Below, piece after piece: positions 1 through 6,963 of a stretch of DNA of 8,190 nt. The DNA is from Desulfobacteraceae bacterium. GTDB lineage: Bacteria > Desulfobacterota > Desulfobacteria > Desulfobacterales > Desulfosalsimonadaceae. The stretch spans positions 1-8,190 of the forward strand of contig JAGGYV010000015.1 of NCBI GenBank assembly GCA_021162325.1, given 5' to 3'. The notes below the pieces were generated by a model. That model ran no database searches, was not told the origin of the DNA, and saw only the letters and a program-made list of their open reading frames with translations. How positions within the stretch are numbered: the first letter of the stretch is position 1; each line of letters starts with the position of its first letter. The translations under genes were made by a program, and so were the position numbers.

Positions 1-2
1 CC

Positions 3-866
3 GGTCTGGAATTTCAGCAGCGTTTGGTTGACAATGATTCCGCCCTGGCCGATTTTAACAGTGCGGTTTTTATTCAGTGTGTCGGCTCCCGGATTCCGGA
101 ACGGCCCTATTGTTCCAAATTATGCTGCACGCAGTCAATTACCAGCGCTTTAGAGCTTAAAACACGCAAGCCGGAAATGGATGTTTTTGTGCTTTACCGG
201 GATATGCGGCCCTATGGGCTGCGGGAGGAGATTTATCGCAAGGCGCGGGCGGCCGGTGTTGTTTTTATCCGGTTTAATTTTGAAAAGGAGTTGATCGTTG
301 AAACAGATGGTGCCGGGCGGCTTTGTGTGACGTTTTCCGATTGTGTGCTTTCCCGCCGGATGCGGCTTACCCCGGACCTCCTGATTCTGGCATCTGCCGT
401 TGTCCCGGAAAAGGAGAACCCCCTGGCGCAGATGTATAAAGTCTCCCAAAGCGCGGACGGTTTTTTCATGGAGGCACATGTGAAACTGCGGCCCTCGGAT
501 TGTGCCACTGACGGCGTGTTTATATGCGGGTTGGCCCACGCGCCGAAACCCATTGATGAATCCATTACCCAGGCCCATGCGGCGGCGTCCCGTGCGGCCA
601 CAATTTTGGCCATGGAAAAGATCAAGGGAGAGGGCATTGTCTCTCATATTGATCCCAGATTGTGTTCGGGTTGCCTGGGGTGTATCAACGTATGCCCGTA
701 TGGTGCAATTTCGTTTGATGAGGAAAAGAAAGTTGCAGAGATTAATCCGGCATTGTGCAAGGGATGCGGGGCATGTGCGGCAGCTTGTCCATCAGAAGCG
801 CCTATTCTTATGGGTTTTACCAACCATCAGCTTTATGCGCAGATCAACAGTGCGTTGACTGGTTAA
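3..866 (+). CDS. hdrA: HdrA-like FAD/iron-sulfur subunit, C-terminal part (5' truncated by window edge)
   Basis: HdrA is the flavin-containing, soluble electron-bifurcating subunit of heterodisulfide-reductase-type complexes. The frame is open from the left edge, so the start lies outside the window; the TTG at 24 is internal. The visible 287 residues (numbered from nt 3) carry the HdrA-typical cysteine set C26, C37, C41 and C42 around FIQCVGSR and YCSKLCCTQ. Then come an LYRDMRPYG segment, a flavoprotein C-terminal stretch (DGVFICGLAHAPKPIDESI), and two ferredoxin motifs: C221, C224, C227, C231 and C252, C255, C258, C262. This matches the C-terminal half of HdrA; the N-terminal FAD-binding part is missing. 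Some methanogen HdrA proteins use selenocysteine in the central cysteine motif, whereas all four positions here are Cys codons. The mvhD gene follows after 161 bp, as expected for an HdrA-MvhD partnership. The family call is firm; the physiological partner (formate dehydrogenase) is inferred from context. Confidence 0.93.
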   Translation, partial: GLEFQQRLVDNDSALADFNSAVFIQCVGSRIPERPYCSKLCCTQSITSALELKTRKPEMDVFVLYRDMRPYGLREEIYRKARAAGVVFIRFNFEKELIVETDGAGRLCVTFSDCVLSRRMRLTPDLLILASAVVPEKENPLAQMYKVSQSADGFFMEAHVKLRPSDCATDGVFICGLAHAPKPIDESITQAHAAASRAATILAMEKIKGEGIVSHIDPRLCSGCLGCINVCPYGAISFDEEKKVAEINPALCKGCGACAAACPSEAPILMGFTNHQLYAQINSALTG

Positions 867-867
867 A

Positions 868-1008
868 GGTAAATAGACTGAAGGCAGAAGACTTTTAGGA
901 AAAAATTATTCGTGATCATAAAAAAATAGGCGTTTAAACTGAAGGAAGAAGCAAAAAGGCGTTTTAATTAATAATTGGCCTTCAGTCTTCAGCCTTCGAC
1001 CTAAATAC
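868..1008. repeat. Cluster of CTGAAGG-type short repeats in the hdrA-mvhD spacer
   Basis: The spacer between hdrA and mvhD has three related segments. GACTGAAGGC at 876-885 is perfectly complementary to GCCTTCAGTC at 978-987. A second plus-strand copy, ACTGAAGG, lies at 938-945 and is complementary to 979-986. A 25-nt stretch from 868 is an imperfect inverted match (6 mismatches by eye) to about 984-1008. There is also a direct pair, AGGCGTTTAA at 928-937 and AGGCGTTTTAA at 957-967. No ORF or RNA gene was recognised. The arms are far apart (about 92 nt), and no U-tract follows the right arm, so this is not a typical rho-independent terminator. It could be the remnant of a dispersed intergenic repeat family or a long-range mRNA fold between cotranscribed genes. 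Confidence 0.55.
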
Positions 1009-1014
1009 CTAATA

Positions 1015-1021
1015 AAAGGAG
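1015..1021 (+). promoter_or_regulatory. Ribosome binding site deciding the GTG start of mvhD
   Basis: AAAGGAG lies 6 nt before the GTG at 1028. There is no in-frame ATG nearby that would encode the N-terminal MvhD segment with its first two cysteines, so this site supports GTG as the real start. Confidence 0.7.
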
Positions 1022-1027
1022 AAAACG

Positions 1028-1528
1028 GTGCAAACAGAAGAATTTACACCCAAAATTATCGCGTTTATGTGCAATTGGTGTGCCTATGGCGCGGCAGATC
1101 TGGCCGGCGTGAGTCGAATGCAATATCCCCCTAATATTCGTCCCGTGCGGGTCATGTGCTCGGCCACAGTTTCTCCGCATCATATTTTGAGGGCATTCCA
1201 GAGCGGCGCAGACGGCGTTCTGGTCGGCGGGTGACATGTCGGCGACTGCCATTACCTGTACGGTAATTACATGACGATCAAAAGAATGCGGTTTATGCAG
1301 GAACTTCTTAAGTATATGGGCCTGGAAGGCCGGTTGCATCTGGCGTGGATATCTTCGGCCGAGGCCCAGAAGTTTATACAGGTTGTGACCGAGTTTACCG
1401 AGAAGATCAGCCAGCTGGGTCCGAACCCGCTTTCCGGCAAAAATATTCACACGTTTGGGGACTCCGGAAAGTCGCGGACGGGTCAATCGGTAAGTATTCA
1501 GGGAGGTCAAAATGCAAGCGCAGGTTGA
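1028..1528 (+). CDS. mvhD: MvhD-type [2Fe-2S] subunit, selenoprotein (UGA = Sec at codon 69)
   Basis: MvhD carries a [2Fe-2S] cluster and passes electrons from a hydrogenase or formate dehydrogenase to HdrA. The gene begins at GTG 1028 and reads through an in-frame TGA at 1232-1234 to the stop at 1526-1528, giving 166 residues. Conserved cysteines are C15 and C18 (MCNWCAYGAAD), C44 (VMCSAT) and C74 in GG-U69-HVGDCHY. The family normally has Cys where the TGA falls (GGCHxGDCHY), so Sec69 replaces a cluster-region cysteine. The frame after the TGA continues clear MvhD sequence (GDCHYLYGNY, RMRFMQELL, then the helical tail), which argues against a pseudogene. Selenocysteine forms of this family are known in methanogens (VhuD) and some deltaproteobacteria. 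The tail of about 20 residues after LSGKN has no motif I recognise and overlaps the next gene by 17 nt, suggesting translational coupling. A gene caller treating TGA as stop would split it into two fragments. Confidence 0.92.
1235..1273 (+). promoter_or_regulatory. Candidate bacterial SECIS hairpin for mvhD Sec69
   Basis: Immediately after the TGA, ATTACC (1251-1256) pairs with GGTAAT (1262-1267) around a five-nt loop, UGUAC. An outer CATGT (1235-1239) is complementary to ACATG (1269-1273). The loop begins 22 nt after the TGA and has G as its second base, which fits the loose bacterial SECIS pattern: apical loop about 16-37 nt downstream with an early G. It does not share the E. coli fdhF spacing. 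Folding was done by eye, and the internal loop is strongly asymmetric (11 versus 1 nt). Confidence 0.6.
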
Positions 1529-2306
1529 ACAATGGCTCAAAGAGGGTAACGTCGACATATTTATCGGCTACAAGAATGTTGATGGACATGTGATACCCCA
1601 CTTTTTTACTAACGAGAATATCGATGAGGTCAAAGATTTGGTCGTGGGCCAGGCCCATTATTCTCTTGAGAAGATTGCCACTAAAGTGGCGGCCGATCAT
1701 CCGGACATGAAAATCGGTATTTTACTGGCGCGGAGTTGCAACCAGCAGGCCCTGCATGTGTTATATGGCTGGAATCAATTAAATCCGAATCAGATACAAA
1801 CCATTGAAGCGTATGAAGCTTCTTCTGATCCGGCTTTTGATTTGGAGCAACCGGAACCTGTTTCGTCTTATAAACAGAAGATGGGGCTGGAAAAATCCAT
1901 GGCGCCAAAGGATGTGGAGGCATTTGACCAGCAGCAACGGTTTTCCCGATGGATGTATGAATTTTCCAAATGCATCAAATGTTATGGCTGTCGGAATATC
2001 TGTCCGGTTTGTTTTTGTAAGGAATGTAGTCTGGAACATAAGGATCTGGTGCGTGCCGGTAATCTGCCGCCTGAAATTCCTATTTTTCATTTGGTCCGGG
2101 CCGTGCATATGGCCGGGCGGTGCATTGACTGCGGCTTGTGCGAAGAGGCCTGCCCGGCAGACATTCCGCTACGGCTTCTTTATCGTAAGGTGGATGAAAT
2201 AGTCGTCGATGTGTTTGATTATGAAACCGGAACCAGTCCGGATCAATCGCCTTTTTCCGTTTTGGGAGAAAAAGTGGTTTTGGATCCGGTACCGATTAAT
2301 GAATAA
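1512..2306 (+). CDS. Two-cluster [4Fe-4S] electron-transfer protein, FdhB/HdrC-like
   Basis: This 264-residue protein has two parts. Residues 1 to about 100 resemble the N-terminal part of FrhB/FdhB-like proteins, including an IGILLARSCNQQAL segment with C76 and a nearby NQL. Residues 150-220 are a ferredoxin-like region with C154, C157, C160, C164 (CIKCYGCRNIC) and C204, C207, C210, C214 (CIDCGLCEEAC). Three further cysteines (C167, C169, C172) follow the first motif and could bind another cofactor or metal. No signal peptide or membrane segment is seen, so it should be cytosolic. The ATG at 1512 is preceded by GGGAGG (1501-1506, 5-nt gap) and overlaps the end of mvhD. It ends 23 nt before fdhA. 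Its place between mvhD and fdhA suggests it wires the formate dehydrogenase to MvhD/HdrA. Exact orthology and a gene name are uncertain. Confidence 0.85.
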   Translation: MQAQVEQWLKEGNVDIFIGYKNVDGHVIPHFFTNENIDEVKDLVVGQAHYSLEKIATKVAADHPDMKIGILLARSCNQQALHVLYGWNQLNPNQIQTIEAYEASSDPAFDLEQPEPVSSYKQKMGLEKSMAPKDVEAFDQQQRFSRWMYEFSKCIKCYGCRNICPVCFCKECSLEHKDLVRAGNLPPEIPIFHLVRAVHMAGRCIDCGLCEEACPADIPLRLLYRKVDEIVVDVFDYETGTSPDQSPFSVLGEKVVLDPVPINE

Positions 2307-2329
2307 GTATATACAATGGAGTAATAAGC

Positions 2330-4396
2330 ATGGACTATAAATTTGTGCCTTCGGTCTGTCCATATTGTGGAACCGGTTGCGGTGTGCTTTTTGAAGTAAT
2401 TGACGGCAAACTCGTCGGCACTCTGCCGAACAAAACCCATCCGGTTAACGAGGGGAAACTTTGCATTAAAGGCTGGAACATGCATGAGTTTGTCAACAGC
2501 TTTATGCGTTTGAAGCAACCGTTGGTCAAAACATTCGGCCGGTTTATGAAAACCGAGTGGGATGAAGCCATAAAGATTACCGCAGATCGGTTTAAAGAAA
2601 TTATTGAAAAGCATGGGCCGGACAGTATCGGGGTGCTGGTGTCTGCTAAAATCACCAATGAAGAGAATTATCTGGCGCAAAAATTTGCCCGGGCGGTGAT
2701 CGGCACCAATAATGTGGATCACTGCGCACGTCTCTGACATGCTTCCACGGTGGCAGGTCTTGCCGCCGCATTCGGTAGTGGTGCCATGACAAATTCAATC
2801 TCCGGCTTCGAAGATGCCGGGTGTATTTTTATTATCGGTACCAACACAACGGCGTGTCATCCGTTGATTGCCCGAAGAATTTTTCGCGCCAAGGAAAAAG
2901 GGGCCAAGCTCATTGTGGCGGATCCGAGAAATATTCAGTTGACTCGGTTTGCCGATGTCGCCGTGCATCACCGACTGGGGTCGGATGTGGCGCTGTTAAA
3001 TGGGATGATGCATGTGATTATTAAAAACGGCTGGCATGATCAAAAATATATTGAAGAAAGAACGGAAGATTATGAGGCCCTTGAAAAGGTGGTTGCCGCC
3101 TATACCCCTGAGAAAGCAGCAGGTATTACCGGGGTCCCGGCGGAAGATATTGAGCGGATGGCCGAGCTTTATGCCAAAAATTCTCCGGCCCCTTTGCTGT
3201 ATGCCATGGGGATTACCCAGCATACAACGGGCGTGGATAATGTGAAATCATGCTGCAACCTGGCCATGCTTTGTGGTAATGTGGGCATTGCAAGTGCGGG
3301 TGTCAATCCGCTGCGGGGCCAGAACAATGTTCAGGGTGCCTGCGACATGGGCGGGCTTCCCAATGTGATGACAGGTTATCAGCCGGTTAACAGCCCGGAG
3401 GTGATAGAAAAATTTTCAACTGCCTGGGGTCGCCCCCTTTCGGATAAGCCCGGCATGACCATTACGGATATGATTCCTGCTATGTTAGACGGTAAACTCA
3501 AAGGACTGTTTGTGATCGGTGAGAATCCAAAGCTGAGTGATCCGGACTGGAACCATTTGAATCATGCCCTGAAAAAACTCGATTTTCTGGTGGTCCAGGA
3601 GCTGTTTTTGTCGGAAACGGCCCAGGTGGCGGATGTGGTTTTATCAGCTGCTTCATCGGCTGAAAAAGACGGCACATTTACCAATACGGAACGCCGGTGT
3701 ATGAAAATCAATAAAGCCATTGAGCCCATTGGAAATACCCTGCCGGACTGGGAGATTATATCCCGGTTGTCCACGGCCATGGGGTATGAAATGAAGTATG
3801 ACCATCCCGAGGAAATATTTAATGAAATGACGGCATTGACGCCAAAGAGCTATGCGGGCATGACGTATGATCGATTAGGGATTGACGGACTGCAATGGCC
3901 CTGCCCGGACCAGAATCATCCGGGAACCCCGTATCTTCATAAAGACGGGTTCGCTCGCGGCAAAGGGAAATTCCACGGCATCGAATATAAAGATCCTGCC
4001 GAATTGCCGGATAAGGATTATCCGTTTTTCCTGACCACTGGTCGCATGTTTGCCCATTTTCATACCGGCACCATGACGCGGGTATCCCGTCATTTGGATG
4101 TGGAGCAGACCACCGGTTATGTGGAAATTAATCCAAAGGATGCTGAAGTTTTGGATATCTGTGAAAATGATATCCTTGTTCTTTCGTCCCGACGGGGTGA
4201 GATGGAAGTGCCGGCCCGGATTACCCGGGCGGTGCCGCCCGGCACGTTGTTCTTGCCCATTCATTTTGGCGAAAATCCACCCAATGTGCTGACGGATTCC
4301 ACTGCGGTGGATCCTTTGGCCAAAATTCCGGAATTTAAAGTGTCTGCGGTGCAGGTGAGGAAGTTGAACTTAGAATTTGTTGAAAATACAGGCTAA
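2330..4396 (+). CDS. fdhA: Formate dehydrogenase catalytic subunit, selenoprotein (UGA = Sec at codon 136)
   Basis: This is a molybdenum or tungsten bis-pyranopterin formate dehydrogenase, interconverting formate and CO2. It reads through TGA 2735-2737 to give 688 residues, close to the cytosolic E. coli FdhH size. The N-terminal [4Fe-4S] ligands are C10, C13, C17 and C45, with K47 in LCIKGW equivalent to FdhH Lys44. The active-site motif DHCARL-U136-HAST aligns with the FdhH Sec140-His141 motif, and R329 in PLRGQNNVQG corresponds to Arg333. The molybdopterin-dinucleotide-binding C-terminal domain starts near residue 563 (PFFLTTGRM). No twin-arginine signal is present, so it is cytosolic. GGAG at 2318-2321 precedes the ATG by 8 nt. 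Genes for an FeS protein, MvhD and HdrA just upstream suggest it is the formate-oxidising (or CO2-reducing) end of a bifurcating complex. Treated as a stop, the TGA splits the gene into 135 and 548 residue pieces; homology continues without a gap across it. Confidence 0.96.
2738..2768 (+). promoter_or_regulatory. SECIS element of fdhA
   Basis: CGGTGGCA (2748-2755) pairs with TGCCGCCG (2761-2768), giving 8 bp including one U-G wobble, closed by the loop GGUCU (2756-2760). Counting the U of UGA (2735) as 1, U17 is 2751, G23 is 2757 and U24 is 2758. These are the three nucleotides known to matter for SelB binding in the E. coli fdhF SECIS, and the loop core AGGUCU is identical. In this fold U17 faces a G rather than being a clear bulge. 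This strongly supports selenocysteine insertion. Confidence 0.85.
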
Positions 4397-4406
4397 CCAA
4401 AATTTC

Positions 4407-4436
4407 TTGACACCCCAACAGCGTCTTTGGTAGTTA
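4407..4436 (+). promoter_or_regulatory. Possible sigma-70 promoter for the fadN-fadA pair
   Basis: An exact consensus -35 hexamer, TTGACA, lies at 4407-4412 just after the fdhA stop. The best -10 at 18-bp spacing is TAGTTA (4431-4436), a poor match. A better -10-like TAATAT is at 4494-4499, but its upstream region lacks a good -35. The 121-bp AT-rich spacer between functionally unrelated genes makes a promoter here likely, but the exact site is unresolved. A 10-bp direct repeat, AATTTTGTTT (4440-4449 and 4454-4463), lies between the two candidates. Confidence 0.3.
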
Positions 4437-4517
4437 ATTAATTTTGTTTAAAAAATTTTGTTTTTAATGGGTTTGTGCATTTCTTGCTTAACTTAATATA
4501 TATCTCAGGAGGAAACT

Positions 4518-6926
4518 ATGCAAAGAAGAATTAGAAAGGTGGCCGTTATCGGTTCAGGTATTATGGGCGGCGGTATTGCGGCCATTCTTGCCGGTGCTGG
4601 TGTGGAAGTCTTGCTTTTGGACATCGTTCCATTTGATTTGACCGATGATGAAAAAAAAGACCCCAAAGCCAGAAACAGAATGGTTTCGACTGGTTTTAAC
4701 GCAGCATTAAAGTCAAAACCACCGTTGTTTTATGACAAGAAAAATGATGCGCCCATGATTTCCATCGGAAATCTGGATGATGATTTTGACAAATTGGCCG
4801 AATGTGACTGGATTGTTGAAGTCGTTGTTGAAAATTTGAAAATTAAACAACAGCTTTTCAAACGCATTGAAGGCGTTCGAAAACCCGGCTCGATTATCAG
4901 TTCCAACACATCCGGTATTCCCTTAAAAGATATGTCGGCTGACCTGAGCGAAGAAATGTGTCAGCATTTTCTGGGGACCCATTTTTTCAATCCGGTTCGT
5001 TACATGCATCTGCTGGAGATCATCAAGGGAGAAAAAACACTTCCCGAAGTTCTTGATTTCGTAGCGGATTTTGGCGAAAGAATGTTGGGCAAAGGCATTG
5101 TCTGGGCCAAGGATACTCCCAATTTCGTGGGTAACCGCATTGGTATCCATGGGATCGGCAAAGCCATGCAGATTATGTTGGAAGACGGCCTGACCATTCC
5201 CGAAGTGGACGCCATTTTTGGTGCTCCCATGGGCCGTCCCAAAACAGCTATTTTTAAAACCTCCGATCTGGTGGGCTTAGACACCATGTGTCATGTTTCC
5301 GACAATACATATGAAATGTGTGTTGATGATGAAGAACGGGATACGTTTATTGTTCCGGATTTTGTCAAAAAAATGGTCGAAAACAAACAGCTCGGCAATA
5401 AAACCAAAGGCGGATTCTATAAAAAAGATATCACTCCGGAATGGAAAGTCCTGCGTAAGGTCATCGATCCGAAGACCGGTGAGTATGTCGATCTTGATAG
5501 ACCGACCTTCCCGTGCCTGGAGGCTGCCAAGAAATGTGAAACCACTGCTGAAAAACTTCAGGCAGTTGTTTACGGCGACGACAAAGGGGCCAAATTCGCA
5601 TGGAAAGTGGCTGTGGCCGGATTTATTTATTCCGCCAACCGGATTCCCGAGATTTCAGAGACCATCGTTGAAATCGACAATGCCATGAAATGGGGCTATA
5701 ATTTTGAAATGGGCCCGTTTGAATCATGGGATGCCATTGGTGTTGAAAAATCCGTTGCCAAAATGGAAGCCGACGGCATGGCAGTTCCGGAAAACGTTAA
5801 AAAAATGCTCGCATCCGGTGCGACATCCTTTTATAAGCTGGAAGCCGGCAAAAAAATGTATTTTGATTTTGCCTCAGGCGCTTACAAATCACTGCAGACC
5901 AGTGAAAAAGCCATTGTTCTGGACGATCTTCGTGCCAATGGTAAAGTGGTTAAAACCGTGCCTTCCTGCTCATTAATCGACCTGGGCGACGGCGTATACT
6001 GTATCGAATTCCATTCCAAGATGAATGCACTCAACAAAGAGATGCTCGATTTCATGACAGAAGCCGGCAAATATGTTGAAGAAAACGGTGTCGGAATGGT
6101 TATTGGTAACCAGGCCGGCGGCATGCCCGGGGCATTTTCCGCAGGCGGCGATCTGGCCTATATGCTGGGTCTTGCAAAAGCCGGTAAGTTTGATGAAATC
6201 AATGATTTTATTGCAGGCGTCCATAAAGGCATCATGGGTACCAAGTATTCACCGTATCCGGTTGTGGCAGCCCCTTATGGTCTGGCATTGGGCGGTGGTT
6301 GTGAAATGTGTTTGTCAGCCGACAGAATCGTTGCCCACACCGACCTTTTCATGGGTCTGGTTGAAATCGGTGCCGGTCTTGTTCCCGGCGGCGGCGGTAT
6401 GATTCATCTGTGGAGAAATTATATTGACTCCAAGCCGGGTGCCGGAAAACTAACGGACCATGCGGGCTTCTTTATCCAGGCCTTCATGTGTGTTGCCCAG
6501 GCGAAAGTGTCTTCATCAGCAGCAGATGCCCGCAAAAACGGCTTCCTCAGACCCACTGACCGGATTGTTGCCAATAAAGACAACCTGATCGGTGAAGCGA
6601 AAAAAGAAGTCTTAAAGATGGTAGATGATGGATACGCACCGCCCAGAAAGAAAAAAACCGAGGTGTTCGGGCGTGAAGCCCAGGGCATGATCTGGGCGGA
6701 AATGAACAATATGAAATCCGGCGGATACATTACCCCGCATATGGAATTTATTGCCAAAAAAATAGCGGTTTGTATGGCTGGCGGCGATGTGCCTAAGGGA
6801 ACACTTGTGTCTGAAGAACAATTGATGACGCTTGAAAGAGAAGCCTTTGTGGAACTTTGGAAGACCGAAAATACCCAGAAGATGGCTGAAAACATTATGA
6901 AGACGGGCAAGCCGTTATTCCTTTAA
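4518..6926 (+). CDS. fadN: FadN-type 3-hydroxyacyl-CoA dehydrogenase / enoyl-CoA hydratase
   Basis: This bifunctional cytosolic beta-oxidation enzyme hydrates trans-2-enoyl-CoA and oxidises the resulting 3-hydroxyacyl-CoA with NAD+. It has 802 residues, similar to Bacillus FadN (about 790), with the dehydrogenase first, opposite to the E. coli FadB order. The NAD-binding motif GSGIMG is at residues 12-17. The dehydrogenase catalytic set is H155 (GTHFFNP), E167 (LLEII) and N206 (PNFVGNRIG), with SNTS upstream. The crotonase domain covers roughly residues 485-720, with an FSAGGDL oxyanion segment and the two catalytic glutamates E596 (GGGCEMCL) and E616 (GLVEIGAGLVPGGGG), spaced 20 apart as in enoyl-CoA hydratase. 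Both activities therefore look intact. AGGAGG at 4507-4512 sits 5 nt before the ATG. The thiolase gene follows 37 bp downstream, a fadN-fadA arrangement. The substrate chain length cannot be read from sequence. Confidence 0.94.
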   Translation: MQRRIRKVAVIGSGIMGGGIAAILAGAGVEVLLLDIVPFDLTDDEKKDPKARNRMVSTGFNAALKSKPPLFYDKKNDAPMISIGNLDDDFDKLAECDWIVEVVVENLKIKQQLFKRIEGVRKPGSIISSNTSGIPLKDMSADLSEEMCQHFLGTHFFNPVRYMHLLEIIKGEKTLPEVLDFVADFGERMLGKGIVWAKDTPNFVGNRIGIHGIGKAMQIMLEDGLTIPEVDAIFGAPMGRPKTAIFKTSDLVGLDTMCHVSDNTYEMCVDDEERDTFIVPDFVKKMVENKQLGNKTKGGFYKKDITPEWKVLRKVIDPKTGEYVDLDRPTFPCLEAAKKCETTAEKLQAVVYGDDKGAKFAWKVAVAGFIYSANRIPEISETIVEIDNAMKWGYNFEMGPFESWDAIGVEKSVAKMEADGMAVPENVKKMLASGATSFYKLEAGKKMYFDFASGAYKSLQTSEKAIVLDDLRANGKVVKTVPSCSLIDLGDGVYCIEFHSKMNALNKEMLDFMTEAGKYVEENGVGMVIGNQAGGMPGAFSAGGDLAYMLGLAKAGKFDEINDFIAGVHKGIMGTKYSPYPVVAAPYGLALGGGCEMCLSADRIVAHTDLFMGLVEIGAGLVPGGGGMIHLWRNYIDSKPGAGKLTDHAGFFIQAFMCVAQAKVSSSAADARKNGFLRPTDRIVANKDNLIGEAKKEVLKMVDDGYAPPRKKKTEVFGREAQGMIWAEMNNMKSGGYITPHMEFIAKKIAVCMAGGDVPKGTLVSEEQLMTLEREAFVELWKTENTQKMAENIMKTGKPLFL

Positions 6927-6963
6927 TTAAAACAATAATAGAAAATTCCAGGAGGAAAACTCT

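Noticed and set aside
24..26. TTG as start codon of the first gene
   Set aside because: The frame is open to the left edge and the protein lacks the HdrA N-terminus, so the gene is simply cut by the window.
1028..1234. Stand-alone 68-residue protein ending at TGA, plus a separate 85-residue ORF at 1271-1528
   Set aside because: Both pieces are in the same frame and join into one MvhD; the TGA replaces a conserved Cys and a SECIS-like hairpin follows.
2330..2737. Truncated formate dehydrogenase or pseudogene split into 135 and 548 residue parts
   Set aside because: The TGA is at the known FdhA Sec position, the frame continues, and a canonical SECIS lies directly downstream.
4396..4465. Rho-independent terminator after fdhA
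   Set aside because: ACCAAA and TTTGGT can pair but across a 24-nt loop, with no GC-rich stem and no clean T-run directly after it.
4469..4487. Sigma-54 promoter upstream of fadN
   Set aside because: The GG and GC elements are 15 nt apart instead of the required 10, and the flanking bases do not match.
6419..6910. Antisense ORFs, including long ones at 150-647 and 6419-6910
   Set aside because: They lie wholly inside clearly coding genes, have no recognisable motifs, and look like shadows of the real frame.
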